Positions 11,952 through 22,394 of a DNA stretch of 64,000 nucleotides are shown here, in pieces; the stretch's first letter is position 1, and every line of letters starts with the position of its first letter. The DNA is from Zonotrichia leucophrys gambelii (taxonomy: Eukaryota > Chordata > Aves > Passeriformes > Passerellidae): the NCBI RefSeq assembly GCF_028769735.1, contig NC_088200.1:68330061-68394060 (forward strand), read 5' to 3'. The translations under genes were made by a program, and so were the position numbers. The notes under the pieces are model-generated. The model searched no databases, was not told where the DNA came from, and saw only the letters and a list, made by a program, of their open reading frames with translations.

Positions 11952-13745
11952 CATCATATAAGAGATATGTGGGTCTAGCTATCAATTACTCACAGACTAG
12001 CTGTGTATCAGATGCTAGAAAGTGCCCTATATTTTGACCATATATTCCAAATTTTCAACTGAATTTTGACTACATCTCTCCTTTACAGAAGAAACAGATT
12101 AAGAACATAACACTGAATACATTTTGCAAAAATGTCATTTTCCCAAACATTACAGTGATAAGGTATGCTGGACATAGAAAATTGGATCCAATATTTCTGA
12201 GGGAAAAAGTCTTAAGCCCCCTTCTAATTTTAGAGGCGCACGGATTCTATTCTTGGCTTTATGGAAATTAAAACCACAAAACACAAGCTCTTGGAGAAAA
12301 GTACATTAAAAAGCATACTAATTTGACTGGATAAGGTGCTGCTAGAATGCCCAATCTTTTTTTAAAAATACTTCTAAATCCCTCTTCTCTTTTATTCTCT
12401 TCTCTCAACTTTGTTATCACTGCTTCACATAATAAACAGATTAAAAAATGCCTTACAGGGACACAACTATTATCTATAATGCAGAGTAAGCTTTCTCTAA
12501 GAATGGTTAACCGGGACCACCTAAGAGAAGCATAAGAAACAGAATTATTACAAAACAAAACTTCTCCAAAATCCCTTTCAGTTTCCATGATTTTAACTGC
12601 AGGACCTCCTGACCCAAATGAATCATCTCTGCGTTTAACCAAGCACTCTCAATTTTTGCCAATTCATTTTTCAATTGCTTTGAACATCTTCAGGCAATCT
12701 TTGTAATCTTTTTAATTTTCAGGCATACATGTGCTGTGTGGAAAGAACTTTACACATTTACTGAAAAACAATTTCATTTTTATTTTGAAAATACTGTCTT
12801 GCTATTTCATGTGATGCTCCCTTGTTTCCACACTGCGAGAAGAAATAGTAATTCCTCATTCACTTTTTCCATGCCGCTCATGAGTGAATATTATGTTGTA
12901 ATCTCTTCACTGTCACTCATTCCCTGGGCAGAGATTATTTCTAAACTTAGGAGTTATAGTTCTCATTGGGAAAAAATTTCATTCCCATTGTGGATGCAAC
13001 AAATATATACCAAGTACCACTCAAAATTATGACTGACACTTCCTCATATTTTGGTCTATTTCACTAGAACCTATCCCTCTTGCCACACTCTTCACAAAAA
13101 TAGTATAAATTAATTGTAAACAGTTTTAAAAACATTTGCCTTTTTATTTTGCAAATGCAAAAAAGCACACCTAGTGAGCTGTAAAAGAGAAGTGGTACAT
13201 GACCCATCATATTTTTACCCGGTCAATCCTTCTCTTTGACTGAGTCATCACCATCATTTGAGGCTAGAGAGCTGACTTTAAAGCACAGATTTTAATCCTA
13301 GATTTTCTATACCATTATTAACGTAATAAAGGGAGCCAATTTATTTTCAAGGACATTTTGCATTCACCTGTCCCATAGGTAAATGAAAGTCACTTGTGTC
13401 TATTATTGATTAAGAAATAGTATATCATTATACTAATGATTTTTTTCATGTCAGTGTTGAATTAGAATTTTTTTTATATTTTAAAATGGCCTATAAGGGA
13501 CATCTACAATAAAAAATCTGAAAGCATAACACGTTAACATACACAGGAAAAAACATAGGTGTTTAAACATGAGCCTTTAAAATTAATTCTACAAGCAGAC
13601 AGACCAGGGTAAAACAAATCAATATTGTTTTAATTTTTACTAAATTATTCTAGACAGCATGAATCAAAAACTTCATATTTGTATTTGATTTTCTTATTAA
13701 AGGACATGAATAGCACTGTCTAGACTTACTATACTTTGATTCATA

Positions 13746-13759
13746 GTTGCTATAGCAAC
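13746..13759. promoter_or_regulatory. RFX-type X-box palindrome (candidate)
   Basis: GTTGCTATAGCAAC is a perfect 14-base palindrome and matches the X-box bound by RFX transcription factors (GTTRCCATRGYAAC type) at all but the central positions. The match is visible. Function is inference, because a palindrome of this length alone is expected a few times per window by chance. Confidence 0.3.
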
Positions 13760-15464
13760 ATGTGTAATTTATTAATATTTGTATGTGAAATATTTCAAAA
13801 GGACAGATTACCTTTGTGTCAAAAATGCAGTTAGCTTTAAATATTTCCCTATGATGAAGTAGACTGCTTATAAAACAGCAAATGTAGTCAGAAAAAATTA
13901 GGTCTCCTGAAATGTCTAATAGGTGCCCCAGAACTGAATGCCAATCCGAAGCTAAAAATAAATTAACAGAGGAAATTTATGAAATTCTATATAATATTTT
14001 AAATGGTTAAATTTCTTGACTTTATGGGGATGTTTTTCCTAGAAATATTTCTGTTCCACTCTCTTAAGTAACGTAAACCTAGACAAAGCAATGGGGTGCA
14101 AGAATCACCCAAGAAAAACACATTGCTATGCAATCTTATAGAAGATACCACAATTATGTGCACTGAAGAGGAAAACATCTCTGCACATGAGGTTGCACCA
14201 CTGGAGCACTTCTGTTTTCTGTGAAGTAAAAAGGGCTTTCTTAAATAAAGATGGTAAACTTCTGCAAGTTGACATTCGTGCAGTATCCTATGTGGTCACT
14301 GTTTAAATCTACCTGGATATTTCATCTCTAGGCACCGTCTTTCCTTTAGCAGACATCCAAAATTCAATAGAGAGCATTGTGTACCAATGTTTAATAACAG
14401 CCTGAGTCAACAGGAGACCTTCAAGGACATTAGTACAGTTTGAGACATTTGCACTGATAGGCAAGAGGCTGGGGAAATTGTCAAAAACATATATTCTATA
14501 CATAAATAATTATTTTCTATAAAATTAATTGAGAAATAAAGAGAATTCCACATTAAGGCATTGTCAAGGATCACATAATAATAAATAGAAAACATAAAAT
14601 AATCAGGCCACCTTTGCATAATGTTTTGGTGACATTGTAAGTTAACATTTGTTAGGAATATTGGTAGGTTTCTTTTATTAGGAAATGTTTTGTCAGTGAA
14701 TAAGAAAGAAAGTTGATAGAGTATCTTAGTAAAATTTGGCAATAGTTATAAAGTTTGGTTCCTACTCCATAACTTAGGAAATTAAAACCACTAAATCTAG
14801 GATTTTCTCTACTGGGACTTAATCAGGTCCAATATGCAAACTGAGGATTTTTAAAGGCTTTTCTGAAAGAAATAAGGAAAGTTTAGCTACAAAGTCTTCC
14901 TTGAGTTCTACTGAATCTGTTAAGTCTGCCCAGAGAATATAATAATGCATTTATCTCATTTACAATGTTATTGTATATGACTCATGACTAGGCCATCAAA
15001 TCTCAATCCAGGGTCTGTATTTTTTATAAAAAATTATATGTCTATGAATTATTTTCTTTCTCATTTAAGAAAAACATGTAAAAATCTATTTACAGTATTT
15101 CAACTTAATGGAAAAGTGAACATGTTAAAAGACAAGAGATTGTGTTAAAATGGACAGTATCTTCAGACACCAATGAATATCTGCAATTAAGCTAATGTTC
15201 CTCACTTCTAAGTAAGCAATATGAAGCATAAAATACATTCCATAAGTCTGGAATTATGTGGATATTGGGAGATTCTGATGGAGGCAAGTATAAATGGAGA
15301 AAGTTTTTGTGAGAAATGGAACACCACACTCTGAAAACACTCCACAAACCACTTCCACAACCTGTTGTCCTTAGAGTACAAATTGGGTTACAAATTTATT
15401 AAATGTCCACATATCAAAAAAATAAGTTGTTTTCTGACCAAAACACATTGTGAAATTCTCTCCC

Positions 15465-15482
15465 TTTTTTTTTTTTTTTTTT
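15465..15482. repeat. T18 homopolymer with adjacent G runs
   Basis: Eighteen T bases are followed after CA by G7 (15485-15491) and G5 (15497-15501). On the minus strand this reads as a poly(A) run. I found no recognisable retrocopy, and no AATAAA just upstream on that strand, so it is listed as a simple repeat. Confidence 0.85.
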
Positions 15483-15907
15483 CAGGGGGGGTGGAAGGGG
15501 GAAGTCTCAAAATCTTGAAACACTAGAGGTAATTGTTAAACTTAAATTATACTTCCTTGCCATGTTTCTGTCCTTGATTTACCAGTTTTGTTCTTATATT
15601 TCCTGCCTATTCAACCCCAAACAACATGCATAACCACAGTGAATCAGAGTTGATTCTGGAGATATGATACTGCTTTTCAGCCTTTCCCCAAGCATAGAGA
15701 GAGAACATGGAAGAATATGCAGAGGATGCTGCCCATCCCATCAGGAATGCACAGTCTGGTCCTATAGATATCACAAAGCTTATCGTTAAAATGGTGTGCA
15801 AAACAATAGTGGTATGTATGGATTTCCTCAGTAATAAATCACATCCCACTTCTACATAAATACATGTGTATTTATGCAATAAATGTAACAGGCTACATTG
15901 CACATAA

Positions 15908-15958
15908 ATACATAACACACTCTGGCGACTTTCTGTCATGGAGTGACTGCATCAGAAT
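15908..15958 (+). mobile_element. CR1 LINE, 5' piece of a copy split by an LTR
   Basis: TCTGTCATGGAGTGACTGCA translates in the style of the CR1 ORF2 segment FYDGVTAS that precedes the first reverse-transcriptase aspartate block. The similarity stops exactly at the LTR boundary and resumes at 17277. The last five bases (15954-15958, AGAAT) are the left copy of the target-site duplication. The 5' limit is approximate; before about 15908 I cannot recognise CR1. Confidence 0.7.
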
Positions 15959-17271
15959 TGTGGTGGTTTGACCAGGAAGAAGTGGGAGTTCTGGGAGGCT
16001 GTGGTCAAACCAGTGGATGCTTGGAGTTTGATATTGTCACCTGGTGTGGCCAGTGGGGTCTGGACACACCTCCGAGAATACACAGGGGTTAAAAAGCAGA
16101 GTATTGGCCCTGAGAGGCCTCTTGGGACTTCGAGGCGAAGAGGTCGGATCTCCCTCCCCTGTCCAGCCGCTGCTGCTGGGCAGAGGAGGGGCAGCCCTGC
16201 AGTAGGCCTGGGGCTGGACAGAGATGGGAGGTGAGGAGGCTCTTGAGGATGGAAGGGTGGAGGAGCCCCAAGAGACATCGAGCAGCCATTCCCCCCCCAG
16301 GAGGGAGAGAGAGGAGAGTCGGCGTCTGAATGTGATAGCAGCCGGCCCAGGAGGAGAAGGGGGGGAAGAGTACTGGCCAGAGCAGCAGCAGCGATGTGGG
16401 AGTGCCGAAGCTCCGGGACAGACAGAGACTGAAGTTTTAACCCATTTTCTTTCATGATTGGGACCTCGCAAATATGCTGATCCTCCTCAGAGCTGAATAA
16501 GAAGGGAGATAAGAGATGACATGAGACAAGGACCTGGCCTGAAGGACGTGGAGACGATTGACTGAGTGGGGAGAGATGATTGGAGTGGCCTTTTGGCTGG
16601 ACTTTTCTTGTGTGGCCATGGACTCAGTTTGTTCCTGTGACACAGAGACTGCACTTGCGGGGAAGCAGTGCCTCAGAACCAGGAGGGTTCATCGTGGGGA
16701 CCCCTCGGCCCCAGGGGCTTGGAAAAATATGGGGGGGACAGATGTCCCAAAGCAGAGACTGTGCCTTTTTGGAGTGAGACAAGGCATCCTTGAAAGACAG
16801 CCCTAGAAGCAGCTCTGGTCCATGCACAGTGGTGAGAGCACTGGGCATGGAAGGAAGATGTCACAAGCGGCAAAAGGACTTTTTCTGGGCGGTGCCAAAC
16901 TGACATGGAAACACACGAGGTTTCAGTGTGTTTCCAGGTGAAGTCGAAGGAACAAGAAGGACTCCTCTCCTCTTCATGAACTGAAGTTTGAGTATTCTAA
17001 AGGGTGGTGTCAGGCTGGGCAGTTGGTGATTTGGGAGAATGTATCGGATTGGGAAATTTTGGTGGTGGCGAGGAGGAAAGTGTTTTTTGTAAGGTTTTCA
17101 GTTTTTTTTCCTTATAGTTTTTCCTATTTTCATGTAGTTTAGGTAATAAAGTTTTCTTTATGTTTAAGCTGGAGCCTGTTTTGCTTGTTCCTGGTCACAT
17201 CTCACAGCAGACACCAGGGAGAGAGTGTTTTCATGGGGGCACTGGCTCTGTTCCACGCCCAAACCATGACA
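15959..17271 (+). mobile_element. solo LTR of an ERVL-like endogenous retrovirus, 1313 bp
   Basis: The element starts TGTGGTGGTTTG and ends CAAACCATGACA, an imperfect inverted terminal repeat with the obligatory TG...CA ends. It is flanked by perfect 5-bp duplications AGAAT (15954-15958 and 17272-17276). The interior is GC-rich relative to its surroundings. An AATAAA poly(A) signal lies at 17145-17150, near the right end, which sets the orientation as plus. No gag, pol or env coding sequence and no second LTR are present, so this is a solo LTR left by recombination between the two LTRs of a provirus. A 5-bp duplication suits class III (ERVL) or some class I elements. The several overlapping 60-170-codon open frames inside it reflect GC content, not genes. 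Confidence 0.9.
17145..17150 (+). promoter_or_regulatory. LTR poly(A) signal AATAAA
   Basis: AATAAA sits 121 bases before the right end of the solo LTR and is followed by T-rich sequence (GTTTTCTTTATG), as expected at the R/U5 boundary of a retroviral LTR. Confidence 0.7.
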
Positions 17272-17276
17272 AGAAT

Positions 17277-17996
17277 CCCAGGGAACAACTAAAGATGTCA
17301 TCTATCTGTGCTTCTGTAAGGCCTTTCACAATGCTCACCCACAATGTTCTTCCTGATTAACTCCACCTCACACACACCCAATACACTGGTGAATGAAAAA
17401 TTGGACATGACTGGACACTGGCAGCCCAGAAAGCCAGCCCAAATCTGGGCTGCAACCAAAGCAGTGTAGCCAGCAGGGCGAGGGAGGGGGCTCTGCCCTT
17501 TGGCTCTGGTGAGACCCCACCTGGAGTGCTGTGTTCAGCTCTGGGGCCCTCAGCACAAGACAGATGTGGACCTCTTGTAATTAATCCAGAGGACGCCCGC
17601 AAAAAAATGTCTCTTCTTTAATAAAAGTCTGAAAGAACTGGAGAAGACTCCAGGGAGTGTTACTGCAATCTTTCCATTATAAACAGGGTCCGTAAGAAAG
17701 GTGGAGGGTGACTATTCACAAAGACCTATAGTGACAAGATAAAGGTCAAGTCTTAAATTGAAAAACGATAGGTTTAGATTGGAAATGAGGAAAGGAGTTT
17801 TAACAAAGAGTTTGGTGAGGCACTAGAACAGGTTTCCAAGAGAAGCTGTGTATGGCCCATCATTGGGAACATTAAAGGCCAGGCTGTACAGGGCTTTGAG
17901 AAACTTGATCTAGTGAAAGATGACTCTGCCCAGAATGGGGTAGGACTGGATGACCTTTAAAGGTCCCTTTCAATCCAAACTCTTCTGTGATTCTAT
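17277..17996 (+). mobile_element. CR1 LINE, 3' piece of the LTR-split copy, internally deleted
   Basis: It resumes with GATGTCATCTATCTG...CTTCTGTAAGGCCTTTCAC, the CR1 DVIYLDFCKAFDTV block (here D to C in LCFCKAF and D to H in AFH). After about 17345 it jumps to the ORF2 C-terminal region near 17420 (CAGCCCAGAAAGCCAGCCC, then GAGACCCCACCTGGAGTGCT), so several hundred bases including the YxDD catalytic core are missing. It then runs through the 3' end to GGACTGGATGACCTTTAAAG and finishes at the terminal octamer GATTCTAT (17989-17996). It is a dead, old copy, older than the LTR that splits it. Confidence 0.88.
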
Positions 17997-18732
17997 AAAC
18001 TGCTTCAGCTTTATTTGGGTTGGTAACCCCGGCTGTATGATGTGAACTGGCAATGTGCAATAAATGCTTGCATACAGTATTAACTACATAATCCAGGTGG
18101 ATTTTGCATTAAATCACAGTCAAAGGGATTTTACAATTCTATTAGCAAGAACCTTAATTGACAATTTGAACTGAGTTATTGAACAATGCCACTTAATATC
18201 CCAAGTATCAGACACTATGTATCAGATAAAAACATTCTGATGCAATTTTTTGTCCCAGAGCTGATGCAATGTAAGTATTCCTCCATTTTAAGGAATTCCA
18301 TATCTCTTCAGGCAGAAATACTTCTTTTTCAATTCTATTTCTTGAATTTATTTAGGATTACTGTTTCTTGCATTATGTGAGTAATTTAGAGTTGTAAGGC
18401 ATGGCAATTTAATTTACTGTTGGGACTAGCTTTGATGTATATATGTCATTTCCCATTTCAAAACTAAAGTAGTTAAGCTCATATTTGAACAGTATTAGTT
18501 CAAGTTTTCTAGCTATCTCAATATAAACTGTTGTTTATCAAACAATTTCCATAGCAAAACTGACAAAGAATTTTTCTTCTCTTTTAAAGGTAACAAATGC
18601 AAGATTATCTCAGAGCTAGTTCATCTGCTGGTGCATTTCTATTCTCCTTTCTGAATGGTTTTGTGCATATAGAAAGACATGCTAAAAGCATATAATAAAA
18701 ATAGTTTAAAAAGGCAAATGTATGTGTTGATC

Positions 18733-18945
18733 CAGCCCAGAGAGTAGTGAGGCACTGAACCATAGAAATTGTTGCCCATAGAAATTGTTGATGCTCCATC
18801 CCTGGAGGTATTCAGGCTATAAGATTACAATCAACTAGGTGTTGTGGGAGGTCTCTGTACCCATGGCGTGGGGCTTGGAACCACATATGTGGCGGTGTTT
18901 AAGGTCCCTTCTATCTGAACCAGTTTTGATTTGATGAATCTATGA
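18733..18945 (+). mobile_element. CR1 LINE 3' end, 5'-truncated
   Basis: TCCATCCCTGGAGGTATTCA, then AGGTCCCTTCTATCTGAACC, and a degenerate ATGAATCTATGATC tail follow the standard avian CR1 3' terminus. Only about 210 bases remain, typical of 5' truncation during LINE integration. A 15-base motif CCATAGAAATTGTTG is duplicated inside it (18760-18774 and 18776-18790). Confidence 0.85.
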
Positions 18946-19082
18946 TCTTGCTACTCTCCTCTCAGCAATACAGATTTTCCCTTGCAATCAGGCAAGCTTT
19001 GAACTTAATCCTCCTTGGAACCAAGATCTCCTTTATCCAAGAACTGATAGCCATAAACATCATTACATATATCATGAAATGA

Positions 19083-19678
19083 TGTGCTGGTTTTAGCTGG
19101 CATAGAGTTGTTTTCATCACAGTAGCTTGTGTGGGGCTATGGTTTGTATTTGTGCTGGAAATAGTGTTGCTAAAACAGGGATGTTTTTATTGCTGCTGAG
19201 CAGGGCTTTGCAGAGCCAAGGCCTTTTCTGCTCCTCAGCCCACCCCACAAGCAGCCACGCTGTGGATGCACGAGGAGTTGAGAAGGGACTCACCCGGGAG
19301 GGGACAGCTGTCTCCAGCTTAGCCAAGGGCATGTTCCAGACCAGATAAACAATGCTCAGCATATAAAGCTGAGGAGAGAAGAGGAAAGGAGGGGACACTC
19401 TGTGATGGTGTTTGTCTTCCTGAGTAAGCATTACACATGATGGAGCCCAGATTTCCTGGAGGTGGGTGAGCACCTGCCTGCCCATGGGAAGAGGAGAATG
19501 AATTCTTTGTTTTGCTTCACCTTTTTGCACTGCTTTTTTTATTACATATTGAACTGTCTTTATCTTAAGCCTCAAGTTTTTTCACTCTCTCTCTTCTTTT
19601 TCTCTCTTCCATCCTACTGTGGGGAAGTGAGGAAGTGGTGGGTAGGGCTTAGTTACTGACTGGGAATAAACCACAAAA
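19083..19678 (+). mobile_element. avian ERV LTR, about 0.6 kb, no second LTR or internal region seen
   Basis: It starts TGTGCTGGTTTTAGCTGG and contains the successive blocks I recall from a common avian ERVL-type LTR: GGGGCTATGGTTTG, TTGCTGCTGAGCAGGGCTT, CTCAGCATATAAAGCTG, GTGATGGTGTTTGTCTTCC, ATGGAGCCCAGATTTCCTGG, ACTGTCTTTATCTTAA, and AATAAACCACAAAA at the right end (normally ending CCACGACA). The right limit is uncertain by a few bases because the terminal CA has been lost into an A run, and no target-site duplication is evident. No internal retroviral genes follow, so it is a solo or fragmentary LTR. The 152-codon minus-strand open frame across it is not a gene. Confidence 0.85.
19362..19367 (+). 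promoter_or_regulatory. LTR TATA box
   Basis: TATAAA lies about 280 bases into the LTR in the context CAGCATATAAAGCTGAGG. By position and context it is the U3 core promoter of the element. The expected downstream poly(A) hexamer reads ATTGAA at 19548-19553, which would be a decayed signal if the family consensus is ATTAAA, as I recall it. Confidence 0.65.
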
Positions 19679-20859
19679 AACAAGAAGTCAGTGAGGAGAT
19701 GGAAAAAATTCTTATGATAGAAATAAGAAGAGTGAGTGAAGTGACCTTTAGTCACTAAGTGACAACCTCCAAGGTCTGTAGTATATGCAATGTCTCCAAA
19801 CTAGGTGAGAATAAAGCCTTTTAAGACACCCTGCCTCCGTTAGAAAGTGCGCTTGAGAGTGATGGCATGCAAGGATTTAGATATTATTTTCTGACACACT
19901 ATTTATCTTAACAGTTCATGCAGGGTGACTAGAGGTTGATGACAGATCTGTAACAGAATCTCCTCATGCACAGATGCATAATGTTTAGTTTCATCTGATC
20001 CTAATCAAGACTTATAGGCAGCAATCAGACAAACTTAAGCATGAGTCCAATATTCAGGTTCATGTTTGCCACAGGCCAGTACTGTCTATTAGTCAGCCTA
20101 TTTTCATCAGCAGTAGAAGACAAATTTATTGATTAACATGTGGATGAAGACAAACACAAGCAAGATGGAAATGGTATTAGTAGACAAATACCAAAAAGAA
20201 ACCACCTTAGGTATGGAAAAATTCCTGGCTGTCATAAGTTTCCTTTCACTGATGGACTCTATGCAACTCAAAATATAAAAATGGTCTTAGATTCATTCTC
20301 AACACAAGACTTTTTTTAGCAGTATGAGTTTCATGATACCTATGATAATCCACAAAATTCAGCTCTTCCTGATTCTATAGATCACTGAACACAAGACTGC
20401 TTCCCATATTTTTGCAATGGACCAAAGAAAATTAATTCATTGCAGAAGATTTGTTTTTTCATGCTCCTTTTTTTTTCCACTGAGGTTTAAGGAAATAATA
20501 TTATGAGACTCACATCTGCAAGAACTTTTATTCACTCAGGACTTATCACCATCATCATCTTCTGCTAGCCTGTAATTTCATCTGCAATTTTGCTGACTGA
20601 CAAGCAATTAAAATACTCATCTTTTTTACACACCTTTAAAATTCACAAAACCCACAAGTTATAAGTATTAACACCTACAATATGGAGTTATGATGACCTT
20701 GATAAAATGCTGTGAAAAATGAATGAATAATATCTGAGGGCTGAAAGATTAATTACTCCTCTTCTTTGCTCAATAAAGATATTTTAGACTCCCCATTTGT
20801 GAACAATGAAATAAAATGCGGCAAACAATAAAGTAGGGTCATAATTTTGATACCTTTTT

Positions 20860-20878
20860 ACTTACTTACTTACTTACT
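20860..20878. repeat. ACTT microsatellite
   Basis: Nearly five tandem ACTT units, a simple repeat in non-coding DNA. Confidence 0.9.
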
Positions 20879-21003
20879 AACTCTACATTGTCTGGCTTGA
20901 AGCAGTTTATCACAAAGGTTTTTTCTGATACAGAAAAGAACTGTTATGGATAAATCAGTATTCAGTATCTCAAGAAAAGAGATTTCATAACAATGTATAT
21001 ATT

Positions 21004-21060
21004 TTACTAGGAAATAGAGAATAATATTATAGTATATATAAATATATAAAAAATATTAAA

Positions 21061-21096
<36 letters not shown>

Positions 21097-21129
21097 CTAT
21101 ATATATAATATTACTAGGAAATAGAGAAT
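21004..21129. repeat. TA microsatellite between 19-bp direct repeats
   Basis: A TA run at about 21062-21092 continues into interrupted TA-rich sequence to 21110. It is bracketed by two identical copies of TTACTAGGAAATAGAGAAT at 21004-21022 and 21111-21129. The arms next to the repeats (AATATTATAGTATATATA and TATACTATATATATAATATT) are largely complementary, so the segment could extrude as a cruciform. Confidence 0.9.
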
Positions 21130-22361
21130 TATACAAAAAGTATAATTCAGTGGAAAATATTAACACTGGCTTATTAAATGGCCAGCCTTGAATGTTCTAT
21201 CTCAACATATAAAACCAGAAAAAACAATTATTTAAGAAAAAAATCTGCTGTTCTATTCAACAGCTAAGCGTGATGAAAATATTACAATATGACAGTAACA
21301 ACCAGAAAGCAATTAACAGTTGTGCCACAAGTGCTCAGATTTCCTCGTTCACTTTCATCAACCACACTGTTCTAGGAAATCAGGATTGCAAGCAAACTGG
21401 ACCATCACATGTCAGCTATCACCACCTGAAAGGAGTATTAATAAAACCCCCTCACCATTTCACTTCGAAGAATAAATTCTGACTAAATCTGCTGAGGACC
21501 AGTCCTTACAAATACCAATATTTCAAAACTGGCTTTACATTTTAGAGACAGACCTGCCAGTTAGGAAATTTAATGCTGAGATTTCATCACTTTTCTCATT
21601 CATACCTGCATACTGTGAATTAGAATATAATTCAGTCAGATGGTTTGGGTTGAGGTAAATTTAGGATTATAATTATAAGTTTGAATGCAATAACCAGAAG
21701 AATTCAACTTGCATTGCTTTGACAGGTTTTTTTTTCCTCTTGCAAAGAAGCAAATCAATGCTTCTTACAAATTTCTTACATATTACAGATGCTTGCAGAA
21801 ATTATTATCACAACTGAACTACACTCTCTTAAATTTTTTCCCTCTATAACTTCTGATCTTTGCTGTTATAAAGTCTTTGGGGTACAAAATATTTGGGATA
21901 TAAAATCTTTATTTTGAAGCCCTTTCCCTTCTCATTGTAGCCAGCATCTCTCAACAGCACAGAGTGGGATTTCACATCCTTAAGTTGTGTGGACCAGACC
22001 GAAGCAAGCAGAAGTGTCAGCTCCAGTGAATGGTGGCAATGAAACCCTTTGGCAGAGTAATGACAATGCCTTGGTCCCTGCTCCAAACAGCTGCTTGACA
22101 GGGACTAGAGAAAGAGTCCTAAAGCTATATGGTCTGAAAAACTTCAGACATAGATATCTCATATTCAGATTACACTTGTATTCAGGTTTTAGTGTTTATA
22201 TAGTTACTAAAAATGCAAAGATGCAAATACTTACACTTGAAGTTACAAATATGTTACTTGGAATATTTGTAAACCTGACAAGGAAAAGTTTAAAGTGACC
22301 TTTTCTTCACTTGGCTTTCTTCATCTGCACAATAATATGAACAATCATTCCAAGATCAAGC

Positions 22362-22394
22362 CTTTTGTGTCCTAATGCTGCCAAGACACAAAAG
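22362..22394. repeat. perfect 10-bp inverted repeat, 13-base loop
   Basis: CTTTTGTGTC (22362-22371) pairs exactly with GACACAAAAG (22385-22394). It is isolated in AT-rich DNA and too short for a microRNA precursor. Confidence 0.9.

Larger units (their letters stand above)
10313..15907. other. AT-rich single-copy DNA, no gene recognised
   Basis: No open frame here resembles a known protein. The longest (minus strand, 12268-12642, 124 codons) has no recognisable motif and no codon or splice support. Items seen are an 11-bp-stem hairpin at 11923-11951, an RFX-like palindrome at 13746-13759, and an 18-base T run at 15465-15482 followed by a G7/G5 patch. Confidence 0.6.

Noticed and set aside
12268..12642. 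124-codon minus-strand open frame
   Set aside because: No recognisable domain, no splice or conservation support, and the length is compatible with chance.
15465..15501. T18 followed by G runs, considered as the poly(A) tail of a minus-strand retrocopy or a G-quadruplex
   Set aside because: No source gene sequence or AATAAA is visible on the minus strand beside it, and there are too few G runs for a convincing quadruplex.
15952..16455. 167-codon minus-strand open frame and several overlapping frames of 60-144 codons
   Set aside because: All lie inside the GC-rich solo LTR, overlap each other on both strands, and have no protein-family resemblance.
19117..19575. 152-codon minus-strand open frame
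   Set aside because: It is the antisense of the LTR at 19083-19678.
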